Shown here piece by piece: positions 17,180 through 26,238 of a stretch of 56,677 nt of DNA. The DNA is taken from contig CAINGT010000022.1 of NCBI GenBank assembly GCA_903848655.1, positions 1 through 56,677 of the forward strand, read 5' to 3'. Both the position numbers and the translations under genes were made by a program. The stretch comes from an uncultured Sphingomonadales bacterium (GTDB lineage Bacteria; Pseudomonadota; Alphaproteobacteria; Sphingomonadales; Sphingomonadaceae). The notes beneath the pieces are model-generated. The model worked only from the letters and a program-made list of their open reading frames with translations, was not told where the DNA came from and ran no database searches. Positions within the stretch are counted from its first letter, which is position 1; every line of letters starts with the position of its first letter.

Positions 17180-19282
17180 ATGTCTTATGTCATCCGGGAC
17201 ACCTTGCGCGTGGCGGCTGAGCTTGCCGCATTCATCGATACCCACGTTCTGCCGGGCACGGGGCTGGAGGCTGCGGCGTTTTGGCAGGGCGCAGCGGCGA
17301 TCTTTGCGCGGTTTGCCCCGCGCAACCGCGACCTGCTGGCGACGCGCGCGGTGCTGCAACAGCGCATCGACCACTGGCACGAAACGCGCGCCGGACAGCG
17401 CTTTGACCCGCAGGCCTATCGCGCGTTTTTGACCGAAATCGGCTATCTGGTGCCCGAACCGGCCCCGTTTGTAGTCAATCCGCGCCACGTCGATGCAGAA
17501 CTGGCGACCACGGCTGGTCCGCAACTGGTGGTGCCGGTGCTCAATGCGCGGTTTCTGCTCAATGCCGCCAATGCCCGCTGGGGCAGCCTTTATGACGCGT
17601 TATACGGCACCGATGCGCTGCCCGGCGCGGCACTGGGCAGCGCTTATGACCCGCAGCGCGGCGCGCGCGTGATCGCGTGGGCCAAGGCGTTGCTCGATTC
17701 GGCGGTGCCGCTGGCCAGCGGGACGTGGGGCGAATGGACCGGTGGCGACCCGGTGCTCGCCGATCCCGCGCAATGGCTGGGCCGCGCGGGCGACAATCTG
17801 GTGCTGGTGCATCACGACCTGCATATCGAAGTGGTGATCGACCGCGCGCATCCGATTGGCGCGACCGACCCGGCAGGCATTGCCGATGTGCTGCTCGAAG
17901 CCGCGATTTCGACGATCTGCGATTTCGAGGATTCGGTGGCGGCGGTCGATGCTGCCGACAAAGTGCTGGCTTATGCCAATTGGCTGGGGCTGATGCGCGG
18001 CGATCTGGCGGATACGTTCACCAAAGCGGGCGCGCTCATCACGCGGCGGCTCAATCCCGATCGCGGCTTTGTCGCCCACGACGGAACGCAGCGCACGCTG
18101 CCGGGCCGCTCGCTGCTGCTGGTGCGCAATGTCGGCCATCTGATGACCACGCCTGCCGTGCTCCTGCCCGATGGCGGCGAAGCGCCCGAAGGTATTCTCG
18201 ATGCCATTGTCACCGCGACGATTGCGCTGCACGATTTGCGCGGGCCCGGCGCTGGCCGCAACAGCCGCACCGGCAGCGTCTATATCGTCAAGCCCAAGAT
18301 GCACGGGCCGGACGAGTGCGCCTTTACCAACGACGTGTTCGATGCGGTTGAAGACATGCTCGGGCTGGCGCGCCACACGCTCAAAGTGGGGGTGATGGAT
18401 GAAGAGCGCCGCACCAGCGCCAATCTGGCGGCGTGCATCCATGCGGTGAAAGACCGCATCATGTTCATCAACACCGGTTTTCTCGACCGTACCGGTGATG
18501 AAATCCACACCGCGATGCAGGCAGGCGCGATGGTGCGCAAAGCCGACATGAAAGCCAGCGACTGGATCAAGGCTTACGAAGATCGCAATGTCCAGATCGG
18601 GCTGGCCTGCGGCCTGTCGGGCAAAGCGCAGATCGGCAAAGGTATGTGGGCGATGCCCGACCGCATGGCCGACATGCTGGCGCAAAAGATTGGCCATCCG
18701 CGCTCGGGGGCCAATACGGCCTGGGTGCCTTCGCCCACGGCCGCCGTGCTCCACGCGACGCATTATCATCAGGTCGATGTGTTTGCGCGCCAGGCCGAAC
18801 GCCGCGCAGAGCCGGTCGCCAGCCTTGATGCGCTGCTGACGATCCCTGTTGCGGCAGGGCACAACTGGTCGGCAGACGAAATCCGCGAAGAACTCGACAA
18901 CAATGCCCAAGGGATTCTGGGCTATGTCGTGCGCTGGGTCGATCAGGGCATCGGCTGTTCCAAAGTGCCCGATATCCACGATGTCGGCCTGATGGAAGAC
19001 CGCGCGACATTGCGCATTTCCAGCCAGCATATCGCCAATTGGCTGCATCACGGCATAACCACCGAAGCCGATGTCGATGCCGCGTTGCGCCGCATGGCCG
19101 CCACCGTCGATGCGCAAAACGCCGCAGACCCGGCCTATCGCACCATGGCCCCCGATCCCGAGGCCAGCCTGGCGTTTCAGGCCGCGCGCGCGCTGATCTT
19201 TGCAGGCATGGCCCAGCCCAGCGGCTATACCGAACCGCTGCTGCACGCGTTCCGGCTCAAGCTGAAAGCCCGTAGCTTGTAA
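17180..19282 (+). CDS. glcB: malate synthase G
   Basis: Condenses glyoxylate with acetyl-CoA to give malate in the glyoxylate route. The protein has 700 residues, close to the usual 720-730. Family-defining segments include [35 protein letters not shown] (glyoxylate-binding Arg and Mg-binding region), [34 protein letters not shown] and [17 protein letters not shown], which carries the catalytic Asp. The ATG at 17180 follows AAGGA at a good distance; an ATG at 17150 would add ten poorly supported residues. No isocitrate lyase lies nearby, so glyoxylate may come from glycolate or purine breakdown or from an icl gene elsewhere. Confidence 0.96.
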   Translation: MSYVIRDTLRVAAELAAFIDTHVLPGTGLEAAAFWQGAAAIFARFAPRNRDLLATRAVLQQRIDHWHETRAGQRFDPQAYRAFLTEIGYLVPEPAPFVVNPRHVDAELATTAGPQLVVPVLNARFLLNAANARWGSLYDALYGTDALPGAALGSAYDPQRGARVIAWAKALLDSAVPLASGTWGEWTGGDPVLADPAQWLGRAGDNLVLVHHDLHIEVVIDRAHPIGATDPAGIADVLLEAAISTICDFEDSVAAVDAADKVLAYANWLGLMRGDLADTFTKAGALITRRLNPDRGFVAHDGTQRTLPGRSLLLVRNVGHLMTTPAVLLPDGGEAPEGILDAIVTATIALHDLRGPGAGRNSRTGSVYIVKPKMHGPDECAFTNDVFDAVEDMLGLARHTLKVGVMDEERRTSANLAACIHAVKDRIMFINTGFLDRTGDEIHTAMQAGAMVRKADMKASDWIKAYEDRNVQIGLACGLSGKAQIGKGMWAMPDRMADMLAQKIGHPRSGANTAWVPSPTAAVLHATHYHQVDVFARQAERRAEPVASLDALLTIPVAAGHNWSADEIREELDNNAQGILGYVVRWVDQGIGCSKVPDIHDVGLMEDRATLRISSQHIANWLHHGITTEADVDAALRRMAATVDAQNAADPAYRTMAPDPEASLAFQAARALIFAGMAQPSGYTEPLLHAFRLKLKARSL

Positions 19283-19374
19283 TAAATCATGAGAATATAC
19301 AGTTGCTTGTCGCAGCATAATCCAGCCATCGGGTGGTAGTTCGTGGGGCATCGGAAAACACGGCCGGAGGCGAC

Positions 19375-20898
19375 ATGGTAACGGGGCGAACGGCGGCACG
19401 CACCATCCGTGATCGCGCCGCTGATGCGGCGCTGCTGACCGGGCTGTTGGTCGCCGCTGCGGCGTTCATGTTTGTTGACCGCGCAACGCCGCCGATTGTG
19501 TTGTGGGATGAATCGCGGCTTGCGGTCAACGCGCTGGAAATGGTTCAGCGCGGTTGGAGTCTGGTGACGACTTACGGGTTTGTTCCCGACCTGTGGAATA
19601 CCAAGCCGCCGCTGATGATCTGGCTGATGACCGCGTCGATGCAGATGTTCGGGCCATCTGAACTGGCGCTGCGGTTGCCTGCGATGATTGCCGCGCTGGG
19701 CACGCTGGTGGTGGTGTTTGTGTTTGTGCGCAAAGCGACAGCATCGCGCGCGGCGGCCAGTCTTGCGGTAGTGCTGTTGGCCACAAGCATCGGTTTTTAT
19801 GGCGCGCATGGCGCGCGTACCGCCGACTATGATGCGCTGATGTGCTTGTTTACCACGGCTTATGTGGCGCTGCTCTATGCACTGGTGCACCGCTGCCGTC
19901 CGGGTTGGGCGCTAATCATCGCTGCTGCGGCGCTGATTGCCGGTGCCACGCTGACCAAGACGATTGCCGGGTTGATGCCTGGCGTGGGGGTGGCGGTTTA
20001 TGTCGTGCTGGCGGGGCGCACCCGCCGTGTGATCGCAAACCCGCGCCATGCGGTGATGCTGATCGCCGCGTTGGTGCCGCTTGCGCTGTTCTATCTGGTG
20101 CGAGAGCGCGTGGCCCCGGGGTTCATCGACGCGGCGTTGTTCAACGACGCGCTGGGCCGGCTGACCAATCACCTTGAATATCGCGCCAATCCGCCATGGT
20201 TCTATGTCGAAAACCTGCTGGTGTGGGGCTCGTTCACGCTGGGGCCGCTGGTGCTGCTGGCCCCGTGGGCCATCCGGGCCGCGCCGCCGCGCGCGCGCCA
20301 GGCCGGGGGCTTTGCGCTGTGCTGCTTTGCCGTCCAGTTGCTGCTGGTCAGCGTGGTGAAGACCCGCATCTACCATTATCTTTTGCCCGCGATGCCGTGG
20401 CTGGCAATTGCTTGCGCCATCGGTATCGATGCGCGTGTGCGGCAGGCCCGTCGCCCGCGCGATCAGGGCGGGTTGACTCGCCGCGAACGGGTGCTGGCGG
20501 CCGCTGTACTGGGAGTGATGACGCTGGCAATCGGAAGCTGGGTCGCATTCTGGCGCTATGACATTCTGGTGCCGCGCGCGTTTTACCCTCAGTCCCGCTA
20601 TGGCGATGTGCTTGCGGCGCTCCATGATCGCGCCGTTCGGCAAGTCATGATCGTTGATCCGGGCATATCCGTGGGTGGCGAACTGCACTATGCACCGCAA
20701 CTGCGCTTCTACGCGCTGATTTGGCAACGGCGCGGCATGACCATCGCGATCCGCGATCGTCTGCCCGATCGCTGGCCTGACGTGGTCGTCGCGAGTTGCG
20801 ATCCGGAGTTGCGCGGTGTCTTGCTCGCTCGCGCCGGATCAGTGGTCGGCCAGACGGGATGCAGTTTGGCCCCCCCGGGGCTGATCGCCGGCAAATGA
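19375..20898 (+). CDS. ArnT-like family 39 membrane glycosyltransferase
   Basis: Predicted inner-membrane glycosyltransferase of 507 residues using a polyprenyl-phosphate sugar. About ten to twelve hydrophobic spans are visible. The first periplasmic loop carries VLWDESRLAVNALEM, matching the acidic DE catalytic motif of the PMT/ArnT group, followed by WNTKPPLMIWL, which corresponds to the family's KPPL segment. A soluble C-terminal part of about 120 residues follows. The start at 19375 has GGAGG 4 nt upstream. The acceptor (lipid A, another glycan or a protein) cannot be read from sequence. The gene stands alone between glcB and a repeat. Confidence 0.85.
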   Translation: MVTGRTAARTIRDRAADAALLTGLLVAAAAFMFVDRATPPIVLWDESRLAVNALEMVQRGWSLVTTYGFVPDLWNTKPPLMIWLMTASMQMFGPSELALRLPAMIAALGTLVVVFVFVRKATASRAAASLAVVLLATSIGFYGAHGARTADYDALMCLFTTAYVALLYALVHRCRPGWALIIAAAALIAGATLTKTIAGLMPGVGVAVYVVLAGRTRRVIANPRHAVMLIAALVPLALFYLVRERVAPGFIDAALFNDALGRLTNHLEYRANPPWFYVENLLVWGSFTLGPLVLLAPWAIRAAPPRARQAGGFALCCFAVQLLLVSVVKTRIYHYLLPAMPWLAIACAIGIDARVRQARRPRDQGGLTRRERVLAAAVLGVMTLAIGSWVAFWRYDILVPRAFYPQSRYGDVLAALHDRAVRQVMIVDPGISVGGELHYAPQLRFYALIWQRRGMTIAIRDRLPDRWPDVVVASCDPELRGVLLARAGSVVGQTGCSLAPPGLIAGK

Positions 20899-20969
20899 CG
20901 CAGACTGTGCGCAATTTACGGGGAACGGTGCAGCCGGACACGCGATAGACCCTTTGTTTTCGAGAGCTT

Positions 20970-21093
20970 TAGAGCGTGATGCGAAAAAGTGGGAACCGGT
21001 TTTTACCTGCGGTGGCCTGCGGCTCGCAAAAAATCACGCGAAAACAAAGACTCTAGAGCAGAATGCGATTCAATCTGATCGCATTCCGCTCTA
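20970..21093 (+). repeat. family A dispersed repeat, copy 1
   Basis: The copy begins TAGAGCGTGATGCGAAAAAG, runs through GTGGGAACCGG and an internal module GGTGGCCTGCGGCTCGCA (21011-21028), then AATCACGCG, and ends in an inverted repeat of about 16 bp (AGAGCAGAATGCGAT / ATCGCATTCCGCTCT). Copies 2 and 3 are at 23305 and 35814. The final CTA (21091-21093) is the reverse complement of the acylase TAG stop codon, so the gene terminates inside the repeat. Confidence 0.85.
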
Positions 21094-23244
21094 ACGCACC
21101 AGCACTTTGCGCGATGTGACATGGCGGGCCAGATCAGCGGGCCAGAAGTGCACGGTGCGCAAGTCGCCGCGCGCATAACGATCCACCTGATCGGCGAAAT
21201 GTGGTGATGCCGGATCGTTGCTTTCGCCGCCGATGCTGATTGCGCGCGCGGTAACGTGGCGGCCGAATTCGACCGCAGCGACAAAGCTGTTGCCGCTGGT
21301 GCCGTAAAACCGCGCGGTGCCAGGATAGCGCGCCGCGCCGAACGAGGCGAGCGAGCCCCAGCGCGCGCTGGCAAAGGGAATCGCGACCGATGGGCGGTGA
21401 TCGTCAAACGTCTGCGTGATCGCGCCGTCGTTGCGCTGATAGCGGTTGATCTGGCCCCACGGCACGCGCCAGTCGCCAAAATCGGTCTTGAGCCGGGCGA
21501 TTGCCTCGTCCAGCGCGGCCAGCCGTTGCGCCGGGCTGGCGCGGTGTTCCATCCAGTCCCACACCGATGTGCTGTCATCATCGGGATCGGCATTGTCGCC
21601 GCGTTTGGCCCACAGCGCTTCTCCCCATGTGACGGCCAGCGTGGTGGGGACCGAAGCGGCGGACCAGCGCCGATCCCAGCCCGCGAGCAGCGCGACCGCT
21701 GCCTGCCGGTCGGGTGAGCCGGGATCGGCGGCAGCCGCCGCGATCAGTGGTGGCAGCAAATGGTCGAAGGCGGGCAGCCATGGATCATAGGCGGCACCGA
21801 TCAGGCCATCGCGCGTAAAGTCGCGCCGCTCGCCCAGCACGCGCACGGCATGGGTGGTGCGCGGATTGTCCCCTGCCTGATCCATATAAGCGGGATAATC
21901 GCGCGCGCGCGGGCTGTCTGGACCGGCGGCGTGCCACGGCGCATCGTTGCTGTTGTAGACCCAGCCGTTGCGCGGGGTCAGCACGCTGGGCAAATCGCCC
22001 AGCGCGTGCAACCCGCGCCAGTCGGTGGCAGGATTGCTGCCATCGACCGGGCGGGTATAATCGACCCCGCGCGCACGGATCGGCACGAATTGCGGGTGGA
22101 GATAGGCGATTTCGCCTTTGTCATCGGCAAACAGCGTGTTGTTCGAACTGTTGGCGCGCAGCTTCGCGACTTTCAGGAACGATGCCAGATCGCGCGTCTT
22201 GGTGCGCAAAAAGCTTTGTTGCAGCGCCGCCACCGGCCGGTTCATCAGCGCGATGGCGATCCATTTGCCATTGGCTTCGCGAATGATCGGGCCATGGTGG
22301 CTGGCCCAGGTAACAAAGCTGCGGCTGGCATAAGTCCCATCGCCGCGCGCATAGCGCAGCGTGATGCGGGTTTGCTTGAGCGGGCGGATTTGGTTGCCAT
22401 AGCGATAACCTTTGGCACCATGGGGCAGGTCGGCCAGCGTTTCGGCAAATTCATCGACATTGTCGATTCCGCTGGTGGTGTGCATCCAGCCGGCATGGGC
22501 GTTGAACCCCTGATAGATGAACGGCTGCCCCCATGTCGCCGCGCCATAGACATTCAGCCCCTGATCGCTGGCAACCTGCAATTCGGACCGGAAAAAGAAA
22601 CTGGTATGCGGGTTTATCAGCAGCAGCGCGTGGCCTTCGCGCGTGCGCTCGGGCGCGATGGCGATGCCGTTTGACCCGGCAGGTTCGCGCCACACCAGCC
22701 CGCGTTCTTGCGCAGTCATCGCCACATCGCGGTGTTCATAAAACGCCTGCAACTGCGACAGCGGCACTTTGGCAATATCGCCGCCGATGCTGCCTTCGGT
22801 AAAGGCCAGCGCCATCCAAGGCTCGAACCGCGTCAACACTTTGGGTTTGACCGCCGGATGATCGGCCAGATAGGCGTTCAGCCCCGCCGCCCAGCCTTGC
22901 ATCAGCGCGCGCAACCATGCCGGGCTGCGCGCATAATCGGCGCGCAGCCGTACCGGATCAACGAACAGTCGCTGACGCAGATCCTGCCACAGCGCGCTTT
23001 CACCTTCGGCTTCGGCCAGCCGCCCCAGATTGGTCAGATAGTTGCGCTCGATGCGGGGAAAATCGTCTTCGGCTTGCGCATAGACCATGCCATAGACCGC
23101 ATTGGCATCGCTGTGGCCGTGGACATGGGCAATGCCCCATTCGTCGCGGATGATGGTTATCCGGTTGAGCGGCTTTGCGTGAGCAAGGCCGCAAGCCAGC
23201 GGCAAAGCCAGCACGGCGGCAGTCAGGCGAAAGGGCAGGGCCAT
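21091..23244 (-). CDS. penicillin-acylase-family Ntn hydrolase (acylase, possibly N-acyl-homoserine lactone acylase)
   Basis: Exported, self-cleaving amidase of 717 residues. The signal peptide MALPFRLTAAVLALPLACGL (cleavage after AHA) is followed by the alpha chain (RDEWGIAHVHGHSDANAVYG), a spacer, and the Gly-Ser cleavage site at EPAGSNGIAIAP, placing the catalytic N-terminal Ser at residue 191. The beta chain has LLLINPHTSFFF and the conserved NVYGAATWGQPFIYQGFN. Family members hydrolyse acyl-homoserine lactones, aculeacin or beta-lactams; the substrate is not decidable here. GAGGAA lies about 8 nt before the ATG. The gene lies between two direct copies of the family A repeat, one of which provides its stop codon. 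Confidence 0.88.
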   Translation of the reverse strand: MALPFRLTAAVLALPLACGLAHAKPLNRITIIRDEWGIAHVHGHSDANAVYGMVYAQAEDDFPRIERNYLTNLGRLAEAEGESALWQDLRQRLFVDPVRLRADYARSPAWLRALMQGWAAGLNAYLADHPAVKPKVLTRFEPWMALAFTEGSIGGDIAKVPLSQLQAFYEHRDVAMTAQERGLVWREPAGSNGIAIAPERTREGHALLLINPHTSFFFRSELQVASDQGLNVYGAATWGQPFIYQGFNAHAGWMHTTSGIDNVDEFAETLADLPHGAKGYRYGNQIRPLKQTRITLRYARGDGTYASRSFVTWASHHGPIIREANGKWIAIALMNRPVAALQQSFLRTKTRDLASFLKVAKLRANSSNNTLFADDKGEIAYLHPQFVPIRARGVDYTRPVDGSNPATDWRGLHALGDLPSVLTPRNGWVYNSNDAPWHAAGPDSPRARDYPAYMDQAGDNPRTTHAVRVLGERRDFTRDGLIGAAYDPWLPAFDHLLPPLIAAAAADPGSPDRQAAVALLAGWDRRWSAASVPTTLAVTWGEALWAKRGDNADPDDDSTSVWDWMEHRASPAQRLAALDEAIARLKTDFGDWRVPWGQINRYQRNDGAITQTFDDHRPSVAIPFASARWGSLASFGAARYPGTARFYGTSGNSFVAAVEFGRHVTARAISIGGESNDPASPHFADQVDRYARGDLRTVHFWPADLARHVTSRKVLVR

Positions 23245-23304
23245 GCGCGGGGTTCCTCAGCTCGGAAAAGCAGTGATGGTAACGTGCGGGATCATCGCGC
23301 GCTA

Positions 23305-23389
23305 TAGCGTGATGCGAAAAAGTGGGAACCGGCTTTTACCTTCGGTGGCCTGCGGCTCGCAATTAATCACGCGAAAACAAAGCCTCTAG
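23305..23389 (+). repeat. family A dispersed repeat, copy 2
   Basis: The core TAGCGTGATGCGAAAAAG, GTGGGAACCGG, module GGTGGCCTGCGGCTCGCA (23344-23361) and AATCACGCGAAAACAAAG match copy 1 in the same orientation, but the terminal AGAATGCGAT palindrome is missing. It ends 4 bp before the first codon of the SRAP remnant, and it forms a direct repeat with copy 1 around the acylase gene. Confidence 0.82.
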
Positions 23390-23393
23390 CGCG

Positions 23394-23942
23394 GTGGTCC
23401 ATCCTTATCGCCTTGATGCCGACGCCGCCGCGATTGCCGCCGCGCTGAATGCCGATCCGGGCAAGGACGTGTGGCAGCGCGGTAGAGTGGAACCGGGCGG
23501 CTTTGCCCCGGTGGTGGTGCAGCACGGGCACACCCGGCGGATCGTGCCGCGCCAATGGGGGGTGCCGCCCCCGCCGCGCGGCGATCGCGTGGTGACCCAT
23601 TTGCGCAACCCCGACAGCCCGTTCTGGATCGGCACTTTGCGCCACACCGAATTTCGCTGCCTGGTCCCCGCCACCGCGTTTTGCGCAACGCGCGCCGGGC
23701 GCGCTCTATGGCTGGCAGTGCCCGGCCAGCAGGTGATGGCCTTTGCCGGGGTGTGGCGCGACAGCGAAGTCCCCAGCTTTGCGGTAGTCAGCACCGATGG
23801 CAGCTTGGGCCAGATCGCCAGCCTGCCCCTGATCGTGCCACCCGCGCTGCAAGCACGCTGGCTGACCGCAAGCTGGGCCGATGCGCGACGGCTGCTGACG
23901 CTCGGCCATTCGCCGCTCGATTTGGTGGTGGTGAGGGGATAA
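23394..23942 (+). pseudogene. decayed SRAP-family (SOS response-associated peptidase) gene
   Basis: The 182-codon frame resembles a SRAP/YedK-type protein, the family that crosslinks to abasic sites through Cys2. Recognisable parts are WGVPPPPRGDRVVTHLRN, DSPFWIGTLRHTEFRCLVPATAF and VMAFAGVWRDSEVPSFAV. Two essential features are gone. The N-terminus reads VVHPYRL where sphingomonad homologues, from memory, read MCNLYR, so the catalytic Cys is absent. The late His of the family (HxRMPV-type) is replaced in GQIASLPLIVPP. The only start is GTG, directly after repeat copy 2, with no clear ribosome site. It is probably a relic; expression as a non-catalytic protein is not excluded. Confidence 0.7.
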
Positions 23943-24194
23943 TCCAAAATAGCGAGTGGTTGTCTTGTTAACCTGGTAGGGGTGTTAACCGAACTGGAAG
24001 CATTTTCGAACTATAATTTAGCTACTTTTGTAGCGCGCTTCACATTTTTATTATCATGTCAAGATGGGCATTGACATTTCCCGAAGTGACTCGTATTGCA
24101 GGTTACGCGGCCTTTGCTTGGTGAAAAGGGCTCTGGGAGCACTTCCTTCGGGATAGCCAAGATCGCGAATTACGCGGGCCGCGCATTTTTTCAA
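23943..24194. other. AT-richer gap without a recognised gene
   Basis: Base composition falls clearly here compared with upstream DNA. I see no open frame with coding character, only scattered short inverted motifs. It forms the left part of a low-GC islet that continues to about 25570. Confidence 0.5.
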
Positions 24195-24851
24195 TTAGTA
24201 ATAATGAGTTGAGCCTCTATGCCAGAGGTCGTATTCGTATGTAATCCGGTCTTTGATAAGATCGAAAGAGCGCGTGTCGCCTTTTTCCAACTTTCGCTGG
24301 ATTGCCCATGCGCAATAGTCCGCAACCTGTAAACAAGGGTGTGCAGCGCACGGCATAAAATCTGTCGCCCAGGATTTGCATCGAACTGTTTGTCGCATCA
24401 CGTCGTTTACCGCGCTCTCAAAGCCTTTTCGTTCCTTTTTGGTACCGATGGACGCGGCAGTCACCAAGGCTTCGTGCTCGTCGTCCAGATCATTGGCGAC
24501 ACCATGCTTGAAATGGTAAAACCAACCATATTGATAGAACTTTGGCTTTGACTCCCGAATGTGGGGTTGGGCTTTGCTCTTTTCCATCAGCGTAGCTTGG
24601 ACTGTAAAGGACCGTCCTAAAATCGTTTCATACACAGCATTCCGGACGGCCTGTTTGTCCGTTGTTGCATGAAAATAGTCGCCAAGTTCAGCCCCTTCTC
24701 TCGCCAGCTTGTGCCTGAGCGCGATGAGATCACCAGCGACCGAGCAATCATGCATGTGAACGGTGCACAAAATAAAAAACCTGCTTACATTGGGATTCCG
24801 AGTGAATGTAAAATCCCCTGCTTCATCAGCAAATATATAGGTGTCAGCCAT
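24195..24851 (-). CDS. DUF3800 domain protein
   Basis: Predicted cytoplasmic protein of 218 residues, lower in GC than its neighbours. It shows the DUF3800 opening pattern YIFADEAGDFTFT, a central region with FHATTDKQAVRNAVYE, and a conserved late segment HPCLQVADYCAWAIQRKLE. The acidic residues of DEAGD and QVADY suggest an RNase H-like fold, and family genes are common in mobile and defence-associated DNA; the molecular function is unproven. ATG at 24851 (MADTYIF) is preferred over a GTG three codons upstream. With the surrounding remnants it looks like acquired DNA between the SRAP relic and rplI. Confidence 0.75.
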   Translation of the reverse strand: MADTYIFADEAGDFTFTRNPNVSRFFILCTVHMHDCSVAGDLIALRHKLAREGAELGDYFHATTDKQAVRNAVYETILGRSFTVQATLMEKSKAQPHIRESKPKFYQYGWFYHFKHGVANDLDDEHEALVTAASIGTKKERKGFESAVNDVMRQTVRCKSWATDFMPCAAHPCLQVADYCAWAIQRKLEKGDTRSFDLIKDRITYEYDLWHRGSTHYY

Positions 24852-25023
24852 AAAGCCCACTGGAACCAGCGAATTTTCCGAAAGTCAATCCGGCAAGTTC
24901 AAGGAAGCCTTGCGTGAGATCGGCGCGTATGGCGATGAGACTTGCTCAAAGGACGCGCCGCGCAGGTTTGTGAATCCCAAGCCAACGTTAGAGAAGCTAA
25001 ATTTTGCATTGCTCCAACTCTAA
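24841..25023 (+). pseudogene. possible remnant of a small acidic/basic cytoplasmic protein gene
   Basis: A 60-codon frame contains ESQSGKFKEALREIG and APRRFVNPKPTLEKL. This pattern recalls small proteobacterial proteins of the type FKEAARELGxDEDExxFxxxLxxxxxxKP, as I remember them, with the acidic middle corrupted to GAYGDETCSKDAP. The only starts are GTG at 24841, which overlaps the divergent DUF3800 start, and internal TTG codons. I regard it as a weakly supported relic; it could be chance. Confidence 0.25.
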
Positions 25024-25238
25024 TTGCTGCTACTTTCCTAAAATATCTTTTAACATATCAACGCTCTATGCGATTTCTAGGAATATTGAGGAAATTGACA
25101 TTTACAAAAATGGAAAATCAATATTATTGATAAATAATAATAAATACGATATAATAATTCCAATAACTTTAGGGACCGACGCCCTTTATACCTTTTGCGC
25201 CGCGCTAATCAGCGCCTAAATAGGCCTAGCGTTGGAAT
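25024..25238. other. AT-rich gap without a recognised gene
   Basis: Strongly A/T-rich DNA with runs such as ATTATTGATAAATAATAATA. An open frame runs through it, but its composition (many Asn, Ile, Lys) simply reflects the AT content and it has no ribosome site. Nothing functional is recognised. Confidence 0.5.
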
Positions 25239-25505
25239 TCAAACTGTTCGCGGCTCAGGCGGCTGCGAGGACCGGAAAAGTGCCTCAGCTTCATCAAGAG
25301 CCATCTCAACCAGTAAGCGCTTCTGATCGTTAGTTTGAGAGAGAATGCCGGGTTCAATCATTTTGCAAACACTGTCGCGAATTTGATTCCGCATTTCTCG
25401 ATCTGGCCAAGTCGCGCGAACCAGATTCCAAATAACTAATCCATTGGCGTAGCTCGCTGCCTCAAGGTGTAAAAGTCAATCTTCTACCGTCCGTTCCATT
25501 GCCAT
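25239..25505 (-). pseudogene. small gene of about 88 codons interrupted by an in-frame TGA at codon 10
   Basis: Reading the minus strand from ATG at 25505 gives MAMERTVED, then TGA (25478-25476), then LLHLEAASYANGLVIWN, continuing without a stop through RATWPDREMRNQIRDSV, MIEPGILSQTNDQKRLL and EMALDEAEALFRSS to TGA at 25239. A ribosome site AGGA lies 9 nt before the second ATG. A single change, TGG to TGA, would explain the break (VEDWLLHLEAA). The rest reads as a helical soluble protein. I do not recognise the family. Confidence 0.6.
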
Positions 25506-25570
25506 ACTTCCTATCAATTAATAAAAGAGAATGACTTTAAATTGTTGTGATTACAAACAATAAAATTGAC

Positions 25571-25600
25571 AAAAAAAGGGCGCACCTTGCGATGCGCCCC
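25571..25600 (-). terminator. Rho-independent terminator of the rpsF-rpsR-rplI operon
   Basis: On the minus strand, GGGGCGCA and its complement TGCGCCC(T) pair around a short loop and are followed by seven T residues. It lies just beyond the rplI stop. Confidence 0.88.
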
Positions 25601-25626
25601 CTTTCAATCGTTCGCACCTACGAGGC

Positions 25627-26223
25627 TCAGGCGTCGGCCTGCGCTCCGCCATCGAGCAAGTCGGCCGGGATTTCACCCGGTTCGGCGTTGGGGTCGTAGG
25701 CTTCGGTAAAGCCGCCGACCTCGCTGTCGAACATTGCGTCGATGACATCGACGCCTTTGGCTTGCAATTCGGCTTCGTCAGGCGAACGGGCGACATTGGC
25801 CTTTACGCTGACGACGACTTCGGGGTGCAGCGCGACGCGGACGTCGAACACGCCGATGGTCTTGATCGGGCGGTCGAGCACGATCATTGCCTTGGTCACT
25901 TTGGCGCCTTGGGCGATCAGCCCGTCGGCGATATCGCGGACCGAGACCGAACCGTACAATTGGCCGGCGTTCGATGCGGCGCGGATCAGCACCACTTCTT
26001 TGCCGGCGACATTGCCCGCTTCGGCGCTGGCTTCTTCGCGGCGCGCGGCATTGTCGGATTCGATCCGCGCGCGGTTGGCTTCAAAGATTTTGCGGTTGGC
26101 GTCGTTGGCGCGCAGCGCCTTTTTGTTGGGCAGCAAGAAATTGCGCGCGTAGCCATCCTTTACGGAGACTTCGTCGCCAATCGTGCCCAGTTTCTCGATG
26201 CGCTCGAGCAGGATGATCTGCAT
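25627..26223 (-). CDS. rplI: 50S ribosomal protein bL9
   Basis: Large-subunit ribosomal protein of 198 residues. The N-terminal domain MQIILLERIEKLGTIGDEV with VKDGYARNFLLPNKKA is diagnostic of bL9. A central helix and the C-terminal RNA-binding domain (GQLYGSVSVRDIADGL) follow. An acidic tail of about 45 residues (DPNAEPGEIPADLLDGG) extends beyond the E. coli length of 149, as in many alphaproteobacteria. It is the last gene of the rpsF-rpsR-rplI operon. Confidence 0.97.
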   Translation of the reverse strand: MQIILLERIEKLGTIGDEVSVKDGYARNFLLPNKKALRANDANRKIFEANRARIESDNAARREEASAEAGNVAGKEVVLIRAASNAGQLYGSVSVRDIADGLIAQGAKVTKAMIVLDRPIKTIGVFDVRVALHPEVVVSVKANVARSPDEAELQAKGVDVIDAMFDSEVGGFTEAYDPNAEPGEIPADLLDGGAQADA

Positions 26224-26238
26224 GGTGTGCGCGCTCCT

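Noticed and set aside
17600..19399. 599-codon open frame antisense to glcB
   Set aside because: Shadow of a well-identified gene with no recognisable motifs.
25004..25219. 71-codon AT-rich open frame as a gene
   Set aside because: Amino-acid content reflects base composition only; no ribosome site, and its start lies inside the preceding relic.
25476..25478. TGA as a selenocysteine codon
   Set aside because: No recognisable SECIS hairpin and no selenoprotein-like context; loss of a Trp codon is simpler.
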